Source: Thermosynechococcus sp. WC_1 (GTDB lineage Bacteria > Cyanobacteriota > Cyanobacteriia > Thermosynechococcales > Thermosynechococcaceae). Taken from it: DNA of 42,210 nucleotides. Location: the NCBI GenBank assembly GCA_020058975.1, contig JAGVDA010000489.1, positions 1-42,210 of the forward strand. The letters run 5' to 3'. Made by a program: the position numbers and the translations under genes. The notes under the pieces are model-generated. The model was not told the DNA's origin. It worked only from the letters and a program-made list of their open reading frames with translations, and made no database searches. Of this stretch, positions 33,761-42,210 are shown piece by piece. The stretch's first letter is position 1. Each line of letters opens with the position of its first letter.

Positions 33761-35596
33761 ATGAATGACATTCTGGTGCAAACAAGCTGGTGGGTGCCTT
33801 GCTATGGGCTGTTGGGGGCATTACTGACCCTGCCGTGGTCGATGGGCTTGGTAAAGCGTTCTGGGCCTCGTCCTGCGGCCTATTTCAACATTTTGATGAC
33901 GGTTGCTTCCCTGATCCACGGCACCTTGGTGTTTCGAGCAACTTGGCATCAAGAGCCAGTACAGCTTGTGTTTCACTGGCTCAAAGTGGCTGACTTTGAC
34001 CTGACGTTTTTGGTCGAAATTTCTTCGACAACGACGGGCGTAATGGAACTGGTGACAAGCCTCAGTTTTGTGGCTCAGATCTTTGCCCTAGGCTACATGG
34101 AAAAAGACTTTGCCTTAGCGCGGTTCTTTGGGCTGATGGGCTTTTTTGAGGCGGCAATGAGCGGCCTTGCCATCAGCAATTCGCTGTTTCTAAGCTATGC
34201 CCTGTTAGAGATGTTGACGCTTTCAACCTACCTGCTAGTGGGCTTTTGGTATGCCCAGCCTCTGGTTGTGACCGCCGCACGGGATGCATTTTTAACCAAG
34301 CGGGTGGGGGATATTTTGCTGCTGATGGGGGTGGTTACGCTCTCTGTGCTGGCAGGGAGCCTTAACTTCCCAGATTTGTACGACTGGGCAGAAACGGCAA
34401 CGTTAACTCCCTTGGTCGCTACGCTGCTAGGACTGGCGCTGATTGCAGGGCCTTCCGGTAAATGTGCGCAGTTCCCGTTCCACCTTTGGTTAGATGAGGC
34501 GATGGAGGGGCCTAACCCAGCCTCAATTTTGCGAAATTCTGTGGTGGTATCGTCGGGTGCCTATTTTTTAATTAAGCTCCAGCCGATCTTGAACCTATCC
34601 CCCGTGGCGTTGACGACGCTGATAGTGATTGGCAGCATTACCGCCATTGGCGAATCTTTGGTGGCGATCGCCCAAATTGACATCAAGCGCGCCCTCTCTC
34701 ACTCCACTAGCGCCTACTTGGGGCTAGTATTTATTGCCGTGGGGATGCAGTGGACGAATGTAGCCTTTCTGCTGCTGTTTACCCATGCGATCGCCAAAGC
34801 CTTAATTTTTATGAGCGTGGGGGGACTGATTATCACCACCAACACGCAAGACCTCACAGAGTACGGCGGGCTATGGTCACGGATGCCTGCAACCACCAGT
34901 TCTTTTGTTGTGGGGGCTTCGGCACTGGTCGGGCTGTTTCCGCTGGGCTGTTTTTGGGCTTTTGAACGCGGTTTAGATATCTACTGGTACGACCAACCGC
35001 TGCTGGCAGCGATTGTGTTGACAGTCAATCTACTGACTGCCATTAACCTCACCCGAATTTTTCGACTGGTCTTTTTGGGTGCCTCTCAACCCAAAACGCG
35101 GCGTGCCCCAGAAGTGCCTTGGCCGATGGCAGTGCCGATGGTGTCTATGATTATCGTGACGCTTTTGTCCCCTTTGATGATGATGCGTTTATCGCTGCTG
35201 CCCAACCTTGCATCCCTCAATAGGAGCGCTGCGGCAGCGCTGGTTCTGTCTGGAATCATTGGCTGTAGCATTGGCGCAACCCTAAGTCTGAATCGATCAA
35301 TGGCGCGACCCATCCAGAAGCAGCTGCGCGTTCTGCAAGATATTTTGGCCTACGATTTTTATATTGATCGGCTGTATCGCGTCACGGTGGTGTTTGTCGT
35401 GGCATCCCTGTCGAAGATCACAGCCTGGATCGACCGCTATATCGTGGATGGCCTGGTTAACGCCATTGGGTTAGCTTCTGTGCTGAGTGGAGAGAGCTTG
35501 AAATACAGCGCTTCGGGACAGTCTCAGTTTTATATGCTGACAATTTTGATAGGGGTTGGCATCTTGGGGCTGTTATTCACCTGGACTTTGTGTTAG
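33761..35596 (+). CDS. ndhF3: NdhF3, NDH-1MS CO2-uptake complex subunit
   Basis: 611 residues, a proton-pumping-antenna membrane subunit (NuoL/NdhF family) with about 15-16 hydrophobic segments. Family landmarks are the quinone/proton region SGKCAQFPFHLWLDEAMEGPNPAS near 230-253 (with the conserved Lys) and RALSHSTSAYLGLVFIA near 310. The shorter C-terminus and its neighbours ndhD3-cupA identify the F3 form of the inducible, high-affinity CO2-hydrating complex on thylakoids, not respiratory NdhF1. The ATG at 33761 is the first in-frame one after a stop. ndhD3 starts 46 bases downstream. Confidence 0.94.
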   Translation: MNDILVQTSWWVPCYGLLGALLTLPWSMGLVKRSGPRPAAYFNILMTVASLIHGTLVFRATWHQEPVQLVFHWLKVADFDLTFLVEISSTTTGVMELVTSLSFVAQIFALGYMEKDFALARFFGLMGFFEAAMSGLAISNSLFLSYALLEMLTLSTYLLVGFWYAQPLVVTAARDAFLTKRVGDILLLMGVVTLSVLAGSLNFPDLYDWAETATLTPLVATLLGLALIAGPSGKCAQFPFHLWLDEAMEGPNPASILRNSVVVSSGAYFLIKLQPILNLSPVALTTLIVIGSITAIGESLVAIAQIDIKRALSHSTSAYLGLVFIAVGMQWTNVAFLLLFTHAIAKALIFMSVGGLIITTNTQDLTEYGGLWSRMPATTSSFVVGASALVGLFPLGCFWAFERGLDIYWYDQPLLAAIVLTVNLLTAINLTRIFRLVFLGASQPKTRRAPEVPWPMAVPMVSMIIVTLLSPLMMMRLSLLPNLASLNRSAAAALVLSGIIGCSIGATLSLNRSMARPIQKQLRVLQDILAYDFYIDRLYRVTVVFVVASLSKITAWIDRYIVDGLVNAIGLASVLSGESLKYSASGQSQFYMLTILIGVGILGLLFTWTLC

Positions 35597-35642
35597 AGGA
35601 AAACCTTGTTGTAATGGGAAACAAAGTGGTAGAGGAAAACAA

Positions 35643-37181
35643 ATGCTAAGCATACTCCTTTGGATTCCGCTCATTGGGGCGATCGCCATTGCGCTATGGC
35701 CCAACTTTCAGTCTGGACGGCAGGTGAAGCAATTTAGCCTAGTTGTGTCTGTGCTGGCGCTGGTGTGGACGGCTGTGATTGGCTCGCAGTTTGATATTGC
35801 GATCGCCGGATCTCAGTTTCAAGAAACCATCCCGTGGCTAGATAGCTTAGGGCTGCGCTATCAGGTAGGGATTGATGGCCTTTCTTTTCCGCTGGTTGCC
35901 CTCAATAGTTTGCTCACCTGTATTGCCATTTACAGCACAGATGATGACCTTGAGCGACCGCGCTTTTACTACAGCCTCATGCTGCTGCTGAACTTTGGCG
36001 TCGTGGGCGCATTTTTAGCAGAAAATATGCTGCTGTTTTTCCTGTTTTTTGAGATTGAGCTGATTCCGCTGTATTTGCTGATTGGGATCTGGGGCGGGGC
36101 ACGGCGTGGCTATGCCGCAACCAAGTTTTTGATCTACACCGCCGTTTCTGGCATCGCCATTTTAGGCAGTTTTTTGGGATTGGTCTGGCTGAGCGGAGCC
36201 GATAGCTTTGTCTACCAGCCCGATTTAGCTCATTCTCTCTCGCTAACGCAGCAGGTGGTGCTATTGGGGGGGCTACTTTTGGGCTTTGGGATTAAAATTC
36301 CCCTCGTCCCTCTCCATACTTGGCTCCCCGATGCCCACGTTGAGGCTTCAACACCCGTCTCGGTTCTGCTGGCGGGGGTGTTGCTGAAGCTGGGTACTTA
36401 TGGTTTGCTGCGCTTTGGGGTGGGGCTATTTCCTGAGGCATGGGCGGTGCTGGCTCCCTGGCTGGCATCTTGGGCGGTGGTTAGCGTGCTGTATGGGGCA
36501 TTTACGGCGATCGCCCAAACCGACATGAAAAAGATGGTGGCCTTCAGTTCTGTAGGGCACATGGGCTTTATTCTGCTAGCCGCAGCGGCTGCGACCCCCC
36601 TCAGCCTGGTTGCCGTGGAGTTGCAAATGGTCAGCCACGGACTGATTTCAGCGCTGCTGTTTTTACTGGTGGGCGTGGTCTACAAAAAGACCGGAACCCG
36701 TGACCTCACAATTTTAAGAGGGCTACTCAACCCAGAGCGAGGGCTACCCGTAATTGGCAGCCTTATGGTGCTGGGCGTAATGGCAAGTGCTGGTATTCCT
36801 GGAATGGTTGGTTTTATCTCTGAATTTTTAGTATTTCGCGCCAGCTTTACCGCATTCCCCGTTCAGACGCTGCTGTGTATGGTTGGGACAGGGCTAACCG
36901 CCGTTTACTTTCTGCTGCTGGTCAACCAGGCATTCTTTGGTCGCCTTACCACTCGTGCCGATGGTAAGGTAGTGACATTGCCGCCCGTGGCTTGGAGCGA
37001 TCGCTATCCTGGTATTCTCCTTGCGCTTTTAGTCGTTTTGTTTGGACTCCAACCCAGTTGGATTACAGGTTGGACAGAAGCTAGCATCACTCAACTAGCA
37101 AAAACCGCTGCCACTCCTGTTGCGGTGCTTGCCCCCAATGCTGCTGCCGCTGTCCTAGGTCAATCTTCAATTCCCAGCTAA
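35643..37181 (+). CDS. ndhD3: NdhD3, NDH-1MS CO2-uptake complex subunit
   Basis: 512 residues from the ATG at 35643 (AGAGGA about 7 bases upstream). The frame is open back to 35556 into ndhF3, but that 29-residue leader is not membrane-like and lacks support. NuoM/NdhD family: about 14 membrane segments, the conserved Glu in FFEIELIPLYLLIG, Lys-containing GIKIPLVPLHTWLPDAHVEA, and TDMKKMVAFSSVGHMGF. Paired with NdhF3 it forms the distal membrane arm that supports CupA. cupA follows 45 bases later. Confidence 0.95.
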   Translation: MLSILLWIPLIGAIAIALWPNFQSGRQVKQFSLVVSVLALVWTAVIGSQFDIAIAGSQFQETIPWLDSLGLRYQVGIDGLSFPLVALNSLLTCIAIYSTDDDLERPRFYYSLMLLLNFGVVGAFLAENMLLFFLFFEIELIPLYLLIGIWGGARRGYAATKFLIYTAVSGIAILGSFLGLVWLSGADSFVYQPDLAHSLSLTQQVVLLGGLLLGFGIKIPLVPLHTWLPDAHVEASTPVSVLLAGVLLKLGTYGLLRFGVGLFPEAWAVLAPWLASWAVVSVLYGAFTAIAQTDMKKMVAFSSVGHMGFILLAAAAATPLSLVAVELQMVSHGLISALLFLLVGVVYKKTGTRDLTILRGLLNPERGLPVIGSLMVLGVMASAGIPGMVGFISEFLVFRASFTAFPVQTLLCMVGTGLTAVYFLLLVNQAFFGRLTTRADGKVVTLPPVAWSDRYPGILLALLVVLFGLQPSWITGWTEASITQLAKTAATPVAVLAPNAAAAVLGQSSIPS

Positions 37182-37226
37182 TCCGCCTTAATAAAACGGC
37201 GCTGAATTCTTTGCGGAAGTCATTTC

Positions 37227-38369
37227 ATGCCAAACACTCCTCAGCTCAAATCTAAGCATCCCTACGCCGAGTATATCGAACGGATCCAACAGGGGAAAAC
37301 CCTTCTGCCCGATACGCCAGAGAACGTCTTGGAGGTAGTAGGCGTTCTCAAAAGCTATGGCGTTGTGATGGACGCCTACTACAAAAATCTGATTTATATT
37401 GCCGAAGGGCAATTCCTAGAACTCTTTCCATTTTTCAAATACTTTGACGGAAAAGTTACGATCGCCAAGCTGATGCGCCACTTGTGGCATGACCGCATTA
37501 ACTTTGAATATGCTGAGTACTGCATGAAGGTAATGCAGTGGCACGGTGGTGGTGGCCTTGATGAATATCTTGAATCTGAGACGTTTCGCAAATGTGCCCA
37601 AAAGGCCATTGATGCTAAAACGCGGGGCAACTTTTTTATTCGTGGACTCAATAAAGCCTTTCCTGAATTTTTGCTAGAGCAGGTGCGGCAGTCGGTTTAC
37701 TACAGCGTTTTAGGCCAGTTTTGGGATGTTATGTGTGAGATTTTCCTCACGCTATCGGATTTATATGACCAAGGAAAAATTACGACGATTCCTCAGATTG
37801 TTGAGCATGTCAAAGCTGGGCTGGTTAGAGCAGCAAGTAAACCCATCGTCTATGCCGTCGAGATTGGAGGGCAGCGCTACAACATTATTCCTAAATCGGC
37901 AAAGCTAACTTTTTTGGCAGATGCAGCCATTCCCTATGTAGAAACCATCTTTTTTAGAGGAACGCCCTTTTTAGGCACGGTTTCGTACAACGCCCAGGCA
38001 CAGCAGATTCCCTTTGACCAAGGCCGCTTTGCTTACGGTGCCCTGTACGCAGATCCGCTCCCCATTGGTGGTGCTGGTATTCCGCCCACGCTGCTGATGC
38101 AGGACATGCGCCACTACATTCCAGACTATCTGCATCAGGTGTACCAACAAACCATCCGTAAAGAAGATGACCTGCTGATTAAACTGTGCGAGAGTTTTCA
38201 GAAGTCGATGTTTTGCGTCACAAATGCAACCATTGTGGGGCTAATGCCTCATCCCATCGACACCCGTGACCCCAAAGAACAAAAAATAAACTTGGTTTAC
38301 CTTCAAGGCTGGATGGATCGGCTGCGATCATCACAGTTAGAGTCTGTTCAAATTGGGTCTGCGTCATAG
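37227..38369 (+). CDS. cupA: CupA (ChpY), CO2 hydration protein
   Basis: 380 residues, CO2-hydration protein family (ChpXY/CupA-CupB): KTLLPDTPENVLEVVGVLKSYG near the N-terminus, FNYAEYCMKVMQWHGG-like FEYAEYCMKVMQWHGGGGLD near 95-114 and the central IYAVEIGGQRYNIIPK-like segment. The conserved His and Cys residues in this region are proposed to help bind the metal that hydrates CO2 on NDH-1. It is soluble or membrane-attached through NdhF3/NdhD3. In many cyanobacteria cupS follows; here the next gene is mcdA-like, so cupS is missing from this position. Confidence 0.95.
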   Translation: MPNTPQLKSKHPYAEYIERIQQGKTLLPDTPENVLEVVGVLKSYGVVMDAYYKNLIYIAEGQFLELFPFFKYFDGKVTIAKLMRHLWHDRINFEYAEYCMKVMQWHGGGGLDEYLESETFRKCAQKAIDAKTRGNFFIRGLNKAFPEFLLEQVRQSVYYSVLGQFWDVMCEIFLTLSDLYDQGKITTIPQIVEHVKAGLVRAASKPIVYAVEIGGQRYNIIPKSAKLTFLADAAIPYVETIFFRGTPFLGTVSYNAQAQQIPFDQGRFAYGALYADPLPIGGAGIPPTLLMQDMRHYIPDYLHQVYQQTIRKEDDLLIKLCESFQKSMFCVTNATIVGLMPHPIDTRDPKEQKINLVYLQGWMDRLRSSQLESVQIGSAS

Positions 38370-38493
38370 ATGCAAGATTTAGGCTGATGTCGAGCGACGA
38401 TGCCATCCTAAGGTTTAATGAAAGGTAGATGCTCCCAAAGACTTGGATTAAAGCAAGTTTAGGTCAGCCAAATGTTTGCGTAGGGACGAAGGT

Positions 38494-39156
38494 GTGGCTG
38501 TAAATTCATCTGCCCGATTAAATAAGGTTTTGGTGGTTCTTAATGGCAAGGGGGGCGTTGGCAAAACCACTACTGCCGTTAGCTTGGCTGCAATCTTATC
38601 TGCAACGTACAAAGTTTTGCTGGTGGATGCTGACCCTCAGGGTTCGGCTTCTTGGTGGGCAGAGCAAAGTGAAACCAGTCTGGGATTTGACATTGCGAAG
38701 GAAACCAACCCATCACTTCTCAAAGATCTAAAAGACGCTAAAACCTATGGCGTTGTGGTGGTCGATACGCCCCCAGCATTGGCATCTGAAGCACTGGCGG
38801 CGGTGATTCCAGCAGCAGACTACTTAATTTTGCCCACGCCTCCAGCTCCGATGGACTTGGCGGCTCTGGTGCAAACAGTCAGAAGTGCGGTACTGCCGAG
38901 TGGCGTGATGCATCGCGTTTTGCTAACGAAGGTCGATCCACGCAGTATTAAAGAAGCTCATGACGCGCAAAATACCCTTCGGGAATTGAGTATTCCGGTT
39001 TGTACGGCGTTTATTCGGGCTTACAAAGCGCACGAACGGGCGGCGCTCGAAGGCAAGACGATTCTGCAATGGCAGGGACGCAATACTGACCAAGCGGGTT
39101 CAGACTACCATCAGGTGGTTGAAGAAATTGAAAAAGACTGGAGAAAAAAATCATGA
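38494..39156 (+). CDS. mcdA: ParA-type ATPase, likely McdA (carboxysome positioning)
   Basis: 220 residues from a GTG at 38494 with AGGG 8 bases upstream; a TTG at 38476 is the alternative start. ParA/MinD family: deviant Walker [14 protein letters not shown] with the signature Lys, Walker A' [11 protein letters not shown], Walker B VVVDTPP. No N-terminal DNA-binding domain, so it is a small ParA. Its four-base overlap (ATGA) with a McdB-like gene, next to CO2-uptake, carboxysome and raf1 genes, identifies it as McdA of the kind called type 2, which keeps the signature Lys. McdA binds the nucleoid and spaces carboxysomes along it. A plasmid-type ParA is the alternative but lacks a ParB neighbour. 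Confidence 0.85.
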   Translation: MAVNSSARLNKVLVVLNGKGGVGKTTTAVSLAAILSATYKVLLVDADPQGSASWWAEQSETSLGFDIAKETNPSLLKDLKDAKTYGVVVVDTPPALASEALAAVIPAADYLILPTPPAPMDLAALVQTVRSAVLPSGVMHRVLLTKVDPRSIKEAHDAQNTLRELSIPVCTAFIRAYKAHERAALEGKTILQWQGRNTDQAGSDYHQVVEEIEKDWRKKS

Positions 39157-39731
39157 CGCGCCGCAATCTTTCGGATATTTTGCGACAAGAGGTGCAGAAG
39201 GAAACGTCAGAAGCTTCTGAATCAGAATCTAAGCCTGTCGCGGTTGAAAAATCAGAAACGGTTGATGCTTCCGCTGCCAGTTCTAGCCGTGGGCGTAAAT
39301 CTACTGCACCTGCAAGCAGCAGTGCTGACTCAGCTAAAGCAAATGATGCGTCTGAGGCAAAGTTGACGGCGCAGATTAGCGAATTAAAGGCAGCTTTAGC
39401 CCAGGGTGCAGAGCAGGAAAAAACGCTCCAGGCAGAAACTAAATCGCTTCAGGCAGATATTAAGCGTCAGCAAAAAGAGGTCGGTGGCCTTGAGGCTCAA
39501 GTATCTCGGCTAAAGACGGAACTGACCGAAGCTAAGGATGTGATTCTACAGCTTTCTGAGGAAAACACTCAGATGCGCAAAACGGTGGATGAATTGAAAG
39601 CGCCAAAAGCCCAACCACAGCGCAAAGCACCGTTGTCTTTAAGGTCTGTCCCGTCTCATTCTGTGCAGCCTAGTAGCCAGAGCAGCAGTACAAACAAGCC
39701 TAAATCTGTAGATGTGGGCTGGATGGACTGA
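39153..39731 (+). CDS. mcdB: McdB-like carboxysome-positioning adaptor
   Basis: 192 residues, low complexity. A basic N-terminus ([14 protein letters not shown]) and a Ser/Ala/Glu-rich disordered stretch to about 70, then a coiled coil (about 70-150, [14 protein letters not shown] to [15 protein letters not shown]), then a Gln/Ser/Pro-rich tail ending VDVGWMD. This layout, with disordered arm, central coiled coil and one Trp close to the C-terminus, fits McdB, whose terminal Trp is reported to matter for carboxysome contact. It starts within the stop of mcdA. Sequence similarity alone is weak in such proteins, so the call depends on layout and neighbours. Confidence 0.75.
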   Translation: MTRRNLSDILRQEVQKETSEASESESKPVAVEKSETVDASAASSSRGRKSTAPASSSADSAKANDASEAKLTAQISELKAALAQGAEQEKTLQAETKSLQADIKRQQKEVGGLEAQVSRLKTELTEAKDVILQLSEENTQMRKTVDELKAPKAQPQRKAPLSLRSVPSHSVQPSSQSSSTNKPKSVDVGWMD

Positions 39732-40012
39732 GACACACACTTAAAGGGTAAAGTTCAAGACAAATACATTGAGTGCGATAACCCTGCGACACATCTATGC
39801 ATGGAATGTCTATATGAAGATCAAACTTGGGGAACGCTCTGTGACGCCCACGTCAAGACCCATCCCCACGATAATTATGATGAACCAATCCCTTTGGTGA
39901 ATTCGCCACGGATAGGAATGTGCGGGTATGATGGGCCAGCAGAACCGCCTTATTGATGAGAAGGCGTACTTTTGGTGCGTCACCGCTCTGAAAGAGCTAG
40001 CGATGCCCACCC

Positions 40013-41089
40013 TTACTCATCCAGCACCCACATCTCCTTCGTGGCTTCCTCATCAAAAAATCGTTTGGGTCGCACCACCACCACCACGCGGCCTAAAATC
40101 TTTTCGGATGGTGCATCAGCAAACCACTGAACATCCAGTTCACCGTCTGCTTCTACGACAAAATAGCTCTGGTCGTCCCATTCTCGGTGGGCGCGATCGA
40201 TGATGATCAACACCTCATCCGATGCCTGGTCTGGGGGGATAGGGAGGCGATCGCCACTACTCAAAACCGCCACCGGATCTTCGGCGCTGGCAATCACCTG
40301 CCAGCCTGGTAATGGCACCCACGCGCCTTCCCCTGCAAACTTAACGATGCGGAACGCGCCTTCTTCTTCAACCATAGGGGCTGCCTTAAGGGCTTCTACG
40401 GGCAGCGGTAACTTGCCTAAGAGTGGCACAATCCGTGGCAAATCTAGTTCTGAGTCTGGGCGAGAGAGCGGTAAACGAGGCGAAGTCTGCGCTTTGGTAA
40501 CGCTGAAGTCGGTTAGCAGCTTTTCAATTTCTTTACGGGCGCTGTCGCTTTGGGCAAACTTAAGCCCCTTGGCAATGAGGCGCGATCGCTCCTGAAGGTC
40601 TGACTTTTGCTTTGCCTGTACCCAGGTTTGATGGGCAACCGCATCGCCAGGGTGACTTGTAGCAAACGCTTCTGGCGGCTTGCGGACACGGGCAAAATCT
40701 TTGATGGCGCGGGTGATATCGTGGGCTTCATCGGAGTCTAGCTTGTGCTGGAAGGCTAGGGCGGCGATCGCCGGTCGTTCGGGCTGAGTGAATATGCGCA
40801 GCTCGTAGAGAATATCGCTACCGCGATGACCAAAATGCTCTAACACCTGAGGGTCTGCATTAAACTGCACCAGCCCCGTATAGACCTGGGCACCCACTAT
40901 CACCTGATTTTGCTGAATGGGTTCAAAGCCCGTTTCTTCAAAAATAGCTTGGGGCGTGTGCCCTGCCTTTTGGAGCTGTTGACACGCTTGACCCCACTCA
41001 ACCCAGCTTCCCTGCTTACGCCGCAGCATTAAAAATAGGCTCTCAGCATCTATGGAGTCGTCTGCGGGGGGAATGAGCGATTCGGTCAT
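40013..41089 (-). CDS. raf1: Raf1, Rubisco accumulation factor 1
   Basis: 358 residues from the ATG at 41089; a TTG at 41095 is the alternative. Known layout of Raf1: an N-terminal helical domain (about 15-190, with LMLRRKQGSWVEWGQACQQL and HRGSDILYELRIFTQPERP), a short linker (about 190-205), and a C-terminal beta-rich dimerisation domain (LPRIVPLLGKLPLPVEALKAAP, FAGEGAWVPLPGWQVIASAEDPVAV, EWDDQSYFVVEADG). It is a chaperone that assembles Rubisco large-subunit octamers. Placed with the carboxysome and CO2-uptake genes, and divergent from the gene at 41346. A HIP1 octamer lies inside (near 40248). Confidence 0.95.
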   Translation of the reverse strand: MTESLIPPADDSIDAESLFLMLRRKQGSWVEWGQACQQLQKAGHTPQAIFEETGFEPIQQNQVIVGAQVYTGLVQFNADPQVLEHFGHRGSDILYELRIFTQPERPAIAALAFQHKLDSDEAHDITRAIKDFARVRKPPEAFATSHPGDAVAHQTWVQAKQKSDLQERSRLIAKGLKFAQSDSARKEIEKLLTDFSVTKAQTSPRLPLSRPDSELDLPRIVPLLGKLPLPVEALKAAPMVEEEGAFRIVKFAGEGAWVPLPGWQVIASAEDPVAVLSSGDRLPIPPDQASDEVLIIIDRAHREWDDQSYFVVEADGELDVQWFADAPSEKILGRVVVVVRPKRFFDEEATKEMWVLDE

Positions 41090-41345
41090 GGTCAAGGCAA
41101 GATCTGCACAAGCAGAGTATGTGGAGGATATTTCTCTAGTTTACAGGGTTGAGTCGGGTGCAGAGCAGGAGGATTTTATCAGTGCGGTGAGAGGCTTTTA
41201 ATAATGCGCTTCTCAGCAGCAGAAGCTAACGCATTAAAATTTCAATCCAAAGAAAATTCCGTCAACTTGTAACACTCCGAGTTTCAGACGGGCAACCTAT
41301 GTAGAGAGATCGTCTCGCCGATCTGAGCAGCATGGTGGTTGAAGC

Positions 41346-42210
41346 ATGGCAGTAATGAACGGAACTCGTCAGTTTTCATTTCAGAGTCAAGATCTGTCTC
41401 AAAAACTGGTAGCGAATATCCCTCTCAATGCGAGCGGATATTGGCGGCATCAATTTGATCGGCTATCGGCTCGCGAAACGACATTTCACTGGTATTTAGG
41501 CGTCTCTAACGGACAAATTGTCCATTCCGGCAGTACCCCCTGGAGTTCATCGGCACTCCTAAGGTTAGTGCAGCGCTACATCCCAGAAGCTCGACAAGAG
41601 CCAGCGCGAAGCAGTCTTATGCTTTTGCAAAAAAAAGTGAGCGACCAAACGATTACCCCGACTGAACTACTGAAGCAAATCAGACAGATGAACATTGCCG
41701 ATGAGTCTCAGCTCAAAGCGGCTTCGCGCCTTAAAATTCTTACCGATTTAGATACTTATTTGCTGATGGGTTCTGGTGACGCAGTATTTGTCCCTGACGC
41801 TGCAATGGCGTCTGATGGGCATCAGTTGCTCAAAGCGGATGCCCACGTTATGATGCGCGGCGCACTGCAGCGCCAAATCCTGTGGCAGCAGATTAGACAG
41901 CAGGTGCCGTCCATGAATCTGGTACCTATGCTTAATTCTAAAGTCTTTGAGCAAACCCCACTGCCACAAACCCAAAAAGAGCGGATTCGGATGCTGGTGA
42001 AATCTGGTAAATCCATCAACCATATTGCCATTGGCCTTGCCAAAGATAGCTTAGAAATTGCCACCATGTTTGCGCGATTAGTCAAAGCAGGCTTGGTCAA
42101 CCTTGATACACCAAGTCAGTCCGCGCCCTCAGTCATCATGATTATTGATGATTCCCCACTAGTGCTAAAGCAGTTTCAGCACTGGGTGACGGCCTTAGGC
42201 TACCCAGTCG
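41346..42210 (+). CDS. PatA-like response regulator (partial, runs off right edge)
   Basis: Open frame from the ATG at 41346 (second ATG at 41355) to the window edge: 288 codons, no stop. The first ~260 residues form the PATAN-type domain found in PatA-like regulators of cyanobacteria (FHWYLGVSNGQIVHSG, VRRYIPEA-like VQRYIPEARQEP, then a helical part with SGKSINHIAIGLAKDS). From about residue 267 a CheY-like receiver begins: VIMIIDDSPLVLKQFQHWV, with the acidic pair IIDDS of receivers. The phosphorylation Asp lies beyond the edge. PatA-like regulators act in heterocyst patterning, phototaxis and pilus control; which applies here is not known. Confidence 0.85.
   Translation, partial: MAVMNGTRQFSFQSQDLSQKLVANIPLNASGYWRHQFDRLSARETTFHWYLGVSNGQIVHSGSTPWSSSALLRLVQRYIPEARQEPARSSLMLLQKKVSDQTITPTELLKQIRQMNIADESQLKAASRLKILTDLDTYLLMGSGDAVFVPDAAMASDGHQLLKADAHVMMRGALQRQILWQQIRQQVPSMNLVPMLNSKVFEQTPLPQTQKERIRMLVKSGKSINHIAIGLAKDSLEIATMFARLVKAGLVNLDTPSQSAPSVIMIIDDSPLVLKQFQHWVTALGYPV

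Noticed and set aside
35556-35642. N-terminal extension of ndhD3 into ndhF3
   Set aside because: The 29-residue leader is Cys/Gly-rich and unlike NdhD proteins; the ATG at 35643 has a good ribosome binding site.
38494-39731. Plasmid-type parAB partition locus
   Set aside because: The second protein has no ParB-like DNA-binding domain and ends with the McdB-like Trp; the setting is carboxysome and CO2-uptake genes.

Overview
The window is from a cyanobacterium. It holds a complete beta-carboxysome operon (ccmK-ccmK-ccmL-ccmM-ccmN-ccmO), the inducible CO2-uptake NDH-1 genes ndhF3-ndhD3-cupA, the Rubisco chaperone raf1, a likely mcdA-mcdB pair and many copies of the cyanobacterial octamer GCGATCGC (HIP1; for example 140-147, 3782-3789 and 16766-16773). 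I cannot place it to genus.

Layout. (1) Positions 1-3281, minus strand: two overlapping signalling ATPase genes, a HTH plus P-loop protein and a larger P-loop/kinase-like protein that runs off the left edge. (2) Positions 3725-16983, plus strand: a tightly packed biosynthetic operon with a 2137-residue single-module polyketide synthase, a PLP alpha-oxoamine synthase, an ETR/MECR-type enoyl-thioester reductase, a metallo-beta-lactamase-fold hydrolase and two retinol-saturase-like FAD oxidoreductases. After a 668-base AT-rich gap with three strong hairpins, a third paralogue of the oxidoreductase follows (17652-19277). (3) Positions 19814-21886, minus strand: a secreted DUF2141 protein, a V4R-domain protein and a PadR-type regulator. 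(4) Positions 22111-25850, plus strand: a DevB-DevC-DevA type exporter, divergent from padR, with three copies of a CAACAAGTT(G/T) element between them. (5) Positions 25847-27888: a diacylglycerol-kinase-family enzyme and two small secreted proteins. (6) Positions 28053-33090, minus strand: the ccm operon. (7) Positions 33761-39731, plus strand: ndhF3, ndhD3, cupA, then mcdA-mcdB. (8) Positions 40013-41089, minus strand: raf1. (9) From 41346 to the right edge: the start of a PatA-like response regulator.

How it works together. The right half is a carbon-concentrating supercluster: CO2 hydration at NDH-1MS, carboxysome shell and core, carboxysome positioning and Rubisco assembly. The left half looks like an uncharacterised lipid-type pathway. 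The PKS would make a reduced or partly unsaturated acyl chain. Its built-in enoyl reductase looks dead, so the separate ETR-type reductase may act in trans. The synthase has no thioesterase, so the alpha-oxoamine synthase is the natural release step, condensing the chain with an amino acid to give a sphingoid-like aminoketone. Three RetSat-like enzymes would then alter double bonds, and the DevBCA pump, controlled by PadR with a possible V4R lipid sensor, may export the product. This pathway model is inference from gene content; the product is not known from the sequence.
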